A stretch of DNA of 32,442 bases from Chloroflexota bacterium (GTDB lineage: Bacteria; Chloroflexota; Limnocylindria; P2-11E), in assembly GCA_005889275.1 (NCBI GenBank), contig VBFI01000084.1, positions 1 through 32,442 on the forward strand. The letters are read 5' to 3'. Below, piece after piece: positions 28,067 to 32,442 of this stretch (position 1 is the stretch's first letter; each line of letters starts with the position of its first letter). The position numbers were made by a program, and so were the translations under genes. The notes below the pieces were generated by a model. It did not search any database. It saw only the letters and a program-made list of their open reading frames with translations, and had not been told where the DNA came from.

Positions 28067-28717
28067 ATGGCCCCCTCCGACCCCGGAGCACCGGTCGGCC
28101 TCGCCGAGATCCTGCTTCCGGCGGGCGAGCCCGAGCTCATCCACCGCGAGCTGCCGCTCGAGGCCGAGATCCTCGAGCTCGGCTGCGGCACGGGCCGCAT
28201 CACCCACGCGCTCCTGGCGCTTGGCCGGCGCGTGACCGCGGTCGACATGGACCCGGAGATGCTCGAGCACATCGACGGCGCCGAAACGGTCCTCTCGCGG
28301 ATCGAGGACCTCGACCTCGGCCGCACGTTCGGCGGCGTGCTGCTCATGAGCAACCTCGTCAACAACCCCGACGAGAACGGGCGCGTGGCGCTCCTCCGAT
28401 CGTGCCGCCGGCATGTCGCCGCGAACGGCATGGTGCTCGTCGAGCGCTACGACCCCGAGAGCGGCAACGACCCGACGCCGGGCGAGCGCGAGTTCGCGGG
28501 CGTGATCTTCCGGGCGTTCGATATCCGCCGTGAGGGGCAGCTCCTCTATCAGACGATCGAGTACGACGCCGGCGCGCGCGGCAAGTGGATCATGCGGATG
28601 GACGGCGTGCGCATCCTGACCGACGACGAGATGCTCGCCTCCCTCGCCGCGTCGGGACTTCGTCTGTTGCGCTGGATCGACGAACGCCGCCGCTGGCTGG
28701 TGGCGATCCCGGTCTGA
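28067..28717 (+). CDS. Class I SAM-dependent methyltransferase
   Basis: ILELGCGTGRITHALLALGRRVTAVDMDPEMLEHI...DLGRTFGGVLLMSNLVNN. Confidence 0.82.
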   Translation: MAPSDPGAPVGLAEILLPAGEPELIHRELPLEAEILELGCGTGRITHALLALGRRVTAVDMDPEMLEHIDGAETVLSRIEDLDLGRTFGGVLLMSNLVNNPDENGRVALLRSCRRHVAANGMVLVERYDPESGNDPTPGEREFAGVIFRAFDIRREGQLLYQTIEYDAGARGKWIMRMDGVRILTDDEMLASLAASGLRLLRWIDERRRWLVAIPV

Positions 28718-28750
28718 GGCGTCGGTCTCGCTGTCTGCGAGACTACGCGC

Positions 28751-29654
28751 GTGCGAAAGCGCAAAGTCGCGGTCCTCGGCGCGACGGGCACGGTCGGGCA
28801 GCGCTTCATCGGGCTGCTTCAGGGCCACCCCTGGTTCGAGATCGCCGCGCTCACGACGAGCGACGCGAAGGCCGGCAAACGCTACGGCGACGTGACGCCA
28901 TGGCACTGGGGCACAGACATGCCCGCGGAGATCGCCGACATGACGCTGCTGCCGACCCGCGCCGACGTCGACGCCGAGATCTGCTTCTCCGCGCTGCCCT
29001 CGGACGCCGCCGAGGTCTGGGAGACGGCGCTCGCCGAGGCGGGCCATCACGTCTTCTCGAACGTGAAGACCCACCGGATGGACCCGGACGTCCCGCTCAT
29101 GGTCGCCGAGGTGAATCCCGAGCACATGCACGCGCTCGACGCGCAGCGCCGCGCCCGGCGCTGGACCGGGTCGATCGTGGCCAACGGCAACTGCTCGGCG
29201 ATCGGTTTCGTGCTCGCGGCCGCGCCGCTCCAGAGGCGGTTCGGGATCGAGCGCGCCGTTGTGACCACCATGCAGGCGCTCTCCGGGGCCGGCTATCCGG
29301 GCGTCGCCTCGCTCGACGCTCTCGACAACGTCGTCCCGTTCATCGCCGAGGAAGAGGAGAAGATGGAGCAGGAGTCGAAAAAGTTCCTCGGGCGCTGGGA
29401 CGGGAAGCGCTTCGTCGACGCCGACTTCGCGTTCTCCGCGCATTGCAACCGCGTCTCGGTGCGGGACGGCCACACCGAGACGGTGAGACCGGGATACCGA
29501 ACGCGGCATGGCCGCCACGGTCGGCCGCGTCCGCGCCGACCCGGTGCTCGGCGTCAAGTTCGTCGTCCTGACCCACAACACGATCCGCGGCGCCGCGGGC
29601 GCCTCGGTCCTGAACGCGGAGCTCCTCGCCGCGGAAGGGTGCCTCGGGAGTTGA
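28751..29654 (+). pseudogene. asd: Aspartate-semialdehyde dehydrogenase, disrupted by internal deletion and frameshift
   Basis: Frame 2 (28751-29485): KVAVLGATGTVGQRFIGLLQGHPWFEIAALTTS...IVANGNCSAIGFVLA...GYPGVASLD...AHCNRVSVRDGHTETV. Frame 0 (29487-29654): [55 protein letters not shown]. The segment expected between these blocks is absent. Confidence 0.85.
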
Positions 29655-30997
29655 GCGCCGCGGCCGAGACCTTCGTCGCGCGGCTCGACCGCATCCCGCT
29701 CAACCGTTTTCACTGGCGGCTGCTCGTCCTCTCGGGCATCGGCTGGTCGTTCGACGCGATGGACGTGCTCATGCTGAGCTTCCTCCTCGCGCCGATCCGC
29801 GGCGACTTCAAGCTCGACGTGACCCAGATCGGCCTCGTCCCGAGCGCGACGTTCCTCGGCATGTTCATCGGGGCGGCGGCCTCCGGCCGGCTCGCCGATC
29901 GGTACGGCCGTCGCGGCGTCTTCACCGCGACGCTCGTCGTCTTCTCGATCGGCAGCGCGCTGTCCGCGATCGCGCCGTCGTTCGAGACGCTTCTCGCCGC
30001 CCGAGTCATCGCCGGGCTCGGGCTCGGCGGCGAGCTGCCGGTCGCGTCGACGCTCGTCTCGGAGCTGTCGCCGCGCGCCCAGCGCGGGCGGATGATCGTG
30101 CTGCTCGAGTCGTTCTGGGCGTACGGGACGATCCTCGCCGGGATCGTCGCGATCACCGTGGTCGCGACCTACGGCTGGCGCTGGGGCTTCGCCGTCGGCG
30201 CGCTCCCGGCTCTTTACGTCGCGTACCTGCGGCGGGCCCTTCCCGAATCGCCTCGCTACCTCGCGGAGAAGGGCCGCGCGCCCGAGGCGGATGCGATCGT
30301 GCGGCGCGTCGAGCGCGCGGGTGGGGGAGCGCTGCTCACGCTCGCGCCAGCCGTCGCCCCGACGCGGTCGGGGGAGTCGCGGTTCACCGCGCTCTTCGCG
30401 CCGCGCTACCGGCGGCGCACGGCGATGCTCTGGATCGTCTGGTTCGGCGTGGTGCTCACGTACTACGGGATCTTCCTCTGGATCCCCTCGATTCTCGCGA
30501 CGCGAGGCCTCTCGGAGGTCCGGAGCAACGAGTTCTTCTTCCTCTCGACCCTCGCGCAGGTCCCCGGATACTTCAGCGCGGCGTGGCTCGTCGACCGCGT
30601 CGGTCGCCGGCCCACCCTCGTCGCCTACCTGCTCGGGACGGCGGTGAGCGCGTTCCTCTTCGGCAACGCGGGCACCGGCGGCGACGCCTTTGTCTGGGCC
30701 GCGCTGCTGTCGTTCTTCAACCTGGGCGCCTGGGGCGTCCTCTACACGATCACGCCCGAGCTCTACCCGACCGGCGTGCGCGCGACCGGCGCCGGCGTCG
30801 CCGCGGCGGTCGGCCGCGTCGGCGGCATCATCGGGCCGTACCTCACCCCGATCCTCGTCGCGCAGGTCACCGTGGGCGGCACCTTCGCGCTCTTCATGGC
30901 GATCCTGGTCGTGACCGCCGGCTCCGTCGCCGTGCTCGGCGAGGAGACCCGCGGCCGCTCACTCGAGGAGATCGCCCCCGCGGCCGAAGCGGCCTAG
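29651..30997 (+). CDS. MFS transporter (AAHS/sugar-porter-like)
   Basis: [30 protein letters not shown]...[13 protein letters not shown]...[22 protein letters not shown]...[31 protein letters not shown] at 29651; the track's 748-aa asd-MFS ORF is an artefact. Confidence 0.88.
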   Translation: MSAAAETFVARLDRIPLNRFHWRLLVLSGIGWSFDAMDVLMLSFLLAPIRGDFKLDVTQIGLVPSATFLGMFIGAAASGRLADRYGRRGVFTATLVVFSIGSALSAIAPSFETLLAARVIAGLGLGGELPVASTLVSELSPRAQRGRMIVLLESFWAYGTILAGIVAITVVATYGWRWGFAVGALPALYVAYLRRALPESPRYLAEKGRAPEADAIVRRVERAGGGALLTLAPAVAPTRSGESRFTALFAPRYRRRTAMLWIVWFGVVLTYYGIFLWIPSILATRGLSEVRSNEFFFLSTLAQVPGYFSAAWLVDRVGRRPTLVAYLLGTAVSAFLFGNAGTGGDAFVWAALLSFFNLGAWGVLYTITPELYPTGVRATGAGVAAAVGRVGGIIGPYLTPILVAQVTVGGTFALFMAILVVTAGSVAVLGEETRGRSLEEIAPAAEAA

Positions 30998-31149
30998 CTG
31001 CGCGCTCCGGGCACCTCGTCGGGCGCCTGCTGCGATCGCGCGTAGGCGTTCGCGCAGTTCGGGCAGCAGAACGTCTTGCCGTCGCGCTTAGCGACCGTCG
31101 ACCACTCGGTGATGAGCGTTCCGCAGTGCGCGCACTCTTCGTTGGCCAT
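30994..31149 (-). CDS. Small (51 aa) four-cysteine zinc-ribbon protein
   Basis: [58 protein letters not shown] ribosome-binding site upstream of the minus-strand ATG. Confidence 0.75.
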   Translation of the reverse strand: MANEECAHCGTLITEWSTVAKRDGKTFCCPNCANAYARSQQAPDEVPGARS

Positions 31150-31202
31150 TTCGTCGCACCTCCGGCGACGAAGGGCTGCAGCCCCGATGCCAGGAAGACG
31201 AG

Positions 31203-32132
31203 CTAGCGAGGCAGCTGCGCGAGGAACCGCTCGGCGTTGCGGTGTGCAATGTTCGCGGCGAGCTCGGTCGGGAGCTGCGCGAGCCACGTGCGGATGCCCC
31301 TCACGAGGTCGGGGTACGCGTCCCAGCGCTCGTTGCCGGTGTACGTACCCCCGACGGTCCAGGTGTCGGTCCCGACCATGAACTTGTCGGGGTACTTCGC
31401 GAAGAGCGCGCCCCATCGTGCGTCGAGCTTTCCGCCGGGCGCGACGTCGTCGCGCAGCGAGAGCTCGACCCAGAGCTTCGGCCATTTCGCGAGGAGCGCC
31501 TCGACCTGATCCGGCGTCGCGGTCACGCCCGCGTGCGCCCAGAGCACGGTCTGATCGGTCACCAGGGGCAAGAGCTCGGCCATCGCGCGGGCGTCCGCGT
31601 GCGGCTGAAGGAAGAGATTCTCGCGCTGCGCGAACGCGAGGAGGGTGCGCACGACCGGCAGCCCGCTTTGTCCGGCGTTCAGGTGGAACTCGCCGAACCC
31701 GCGATGTGTGCCCTGCCGGTAGATCGACTCGACGTACGGCACGATCGATCCATCGCGGGCCCACGAGAACACGTCCGTGCCGTTGCGGTACGGGCTGAGC
31801 ATCGGGATGACGCGGGCCTCGCCGAGGACCGCGCGCAGACGGAACGTGCCTTCGTCGGGCGCGCTCGAGACGAGGCCGGACTCGATGCCGAGCTGATCGA
31901 ACATGGCCGCGATCTTCTCCGGCGGATACGCGGTCCACGATTCGCGGCTGTAGTGGAGATGCGCGTCGAAGATCGGTAGGAGCCCCGGCGTTGGGGAGGG
32001 CGTCGGGCTCGCGCTCGGAGTTGGCGACGCCGTCGGCGAGGGCGACGGGGTCGGCGTCGCTGTGGGCGTGCTCGCGGCCGGCGCGCAGGCCGACAGCAGG
32101 AAGACGAGTGCGGCGAGCAAGCCTCGTGCCAT
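31203..32132 (-). CDS. Amidohydrolase-family (TIM-barrel metal-dependent hydrolase) lipoprotein
   Basis: MARGLLAALVFLLSAC lipobox, T/S-P-rich linker, then LLPIFDAHLHYSRE...LFLQPHADARAMAELLP...LWAHAGVTATPDQVE...FMVGTDTW...NAERFL. Confidence 0.82.
   Translation of the reverse strand: MARGLLAALVFLLSACAPAASTPTATPTPSPSPTASPTPSASPTPSPTPGLLPIFDAHLHYSRESWTAYPPEKIAAMFDQLGIESGLVSSAPDEGTFRLRAVLGEARVIPMLSPYRNGTDVFSWARDGSIVPYVESIYRQGTHRGFGEFHLNAGQSGLPVVRTLLAFAQRENLFLQPHADARAMAELLPLVTDQTVLWAHAGVTATPDQVEALLAKWPKLWVELSLRDDVAPGGKLDARWGALFAKYPDKFMVGTDTWTVGGTYTGNERWDAYPDLVRGIRTWLAQLPTELAANIAHRNAERFLAQLPR
31986..32072 (-). repeat. Low-complexity (T/S/A)P-rich linker coding repeat
   Basis: Encodes STPTATPTPSPSPTASPTPSASPTPSPTP between the lipobox and the hydrolase domain. 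Confidence 0.85.
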
Positions 32133-32182
32133 CCCTCAAGGGTGTCACGACCCGTTCGATACGTCGTGTGTAGACGTTAGCG

Positions 32183-32442
32183 ATGAGGATGAGCGTCGAA
32201 TGGCGCGGGCCCGTGCCCTCGTCGAACTACGACGTCGGCCGTGGCGGCGAGCGCGTGTCCTTCATCGTCGAGCACTGGACCGACGCGCGGCTCGACTCGG
32301 CCATCGCGCGATTCATGGACCCGCGCACCCGCGTGTCCGCTCATTACATCGTCGCCCAGGACGGCCACATCTTCCAGCTCGTCAGCGAGGACGACACGGC
32401 GTTCCACGCCGGCGAGTACGGCGCGAACCAGCGGTCGATCGG
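32183..32442 (+). CDS. N-acetylmuramoyl-L-alanine amidase (Amidase_2/PGRP-like), truncated by window end
   Basis: SVEWRGPVPSSNYDVGRGGERVSFIVEHWTDARLDSAIARFMDPRTRVSAHYIVAQDGHIFQLVSEDDTAFHAGEYGANQRSIG: conserved amidase histidines and ISAHY-like motif. Confidence 0.85.
   Translation, partial: MRMSVEWRGPVPSSNYDVGRGGERVSFIVEHWTDARLDSAIARFMDPRTRVSAHYIVAQDGHIFQLVSEDDTAFHAGEYGANQRSI

Noticed and set aside
28751-30997. Apparent 748-aa asd-MFS fusion protein
   Set aside because: The Asd C-terminus is in a different frame with its own stop (29652-29654), and the MFS has its own TTG start at 29651. The fusion comes from the deletion/frameshift in asd.
31986-32072. Repetitive TP/SP tract as a possible CRISPR or VNTR regulatory array
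   Set aside because: Lies in frame between a lipobox and hydrolase domain; a normal flexible lipoprotein linker with no spacer structure.

Overview
High-GC bacterial chromosome segment with densely packed, mostly plus-strand housekeeping genes. The order is yebC(3' end)-ruvC-HIT-ruvA-[pilin-like remnant]-nusA-ylxR-infB-rbfA-nrnA-truB-GT87-like-ribF-NHL | response regulator and tandem GNAT (minus) | LLM oxidoreductase-rpsO-pnp-GT2-ChbG/HpnK deacetylase-methyltransferase-UDG-rnj-ftsK/spoIIIE-RodZ-like-pgsA-pncC-methyltransferase-hom-lysC-thioredoxin-like-methyltransferase-asd(disrupted)-MFS | zinc ribbon and amidohydrolase lipoprotein (minus) | amidase (partial). I saw no CRISPR array, tRNA/rRNA gene, transposase or phage module. 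Gene content is compatible with a Chloroflexota-like lineage, but that is a weak inference. Two signals stand out. (1) At least four conserved genes (ruvC, truB, ribF, GT2) have no in-frame ATG/GTG/TTG that preserves their conserved N-terminal motif. In each, an ATC codon sits where the start should be, and in ribF and GT2 an in-frame stop lies just upstream. This suggests recurrent non-canonical initiation. (2) Several genes look internally deleted by a few tens of codons: asd (frameshifted), a methyltransferase missing SAM motif I, a RodZ-like gene missing its HTH, and an Flp-pilin-like gene missing its N-terminus. This is either real gene decay or a systematic assembly artefact. The nusA leader also carries an intrinsic terminator and competing pairings, making it a candidate attenuator. 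All calls come from reading the sequence and the supplied translations; no database search was run.
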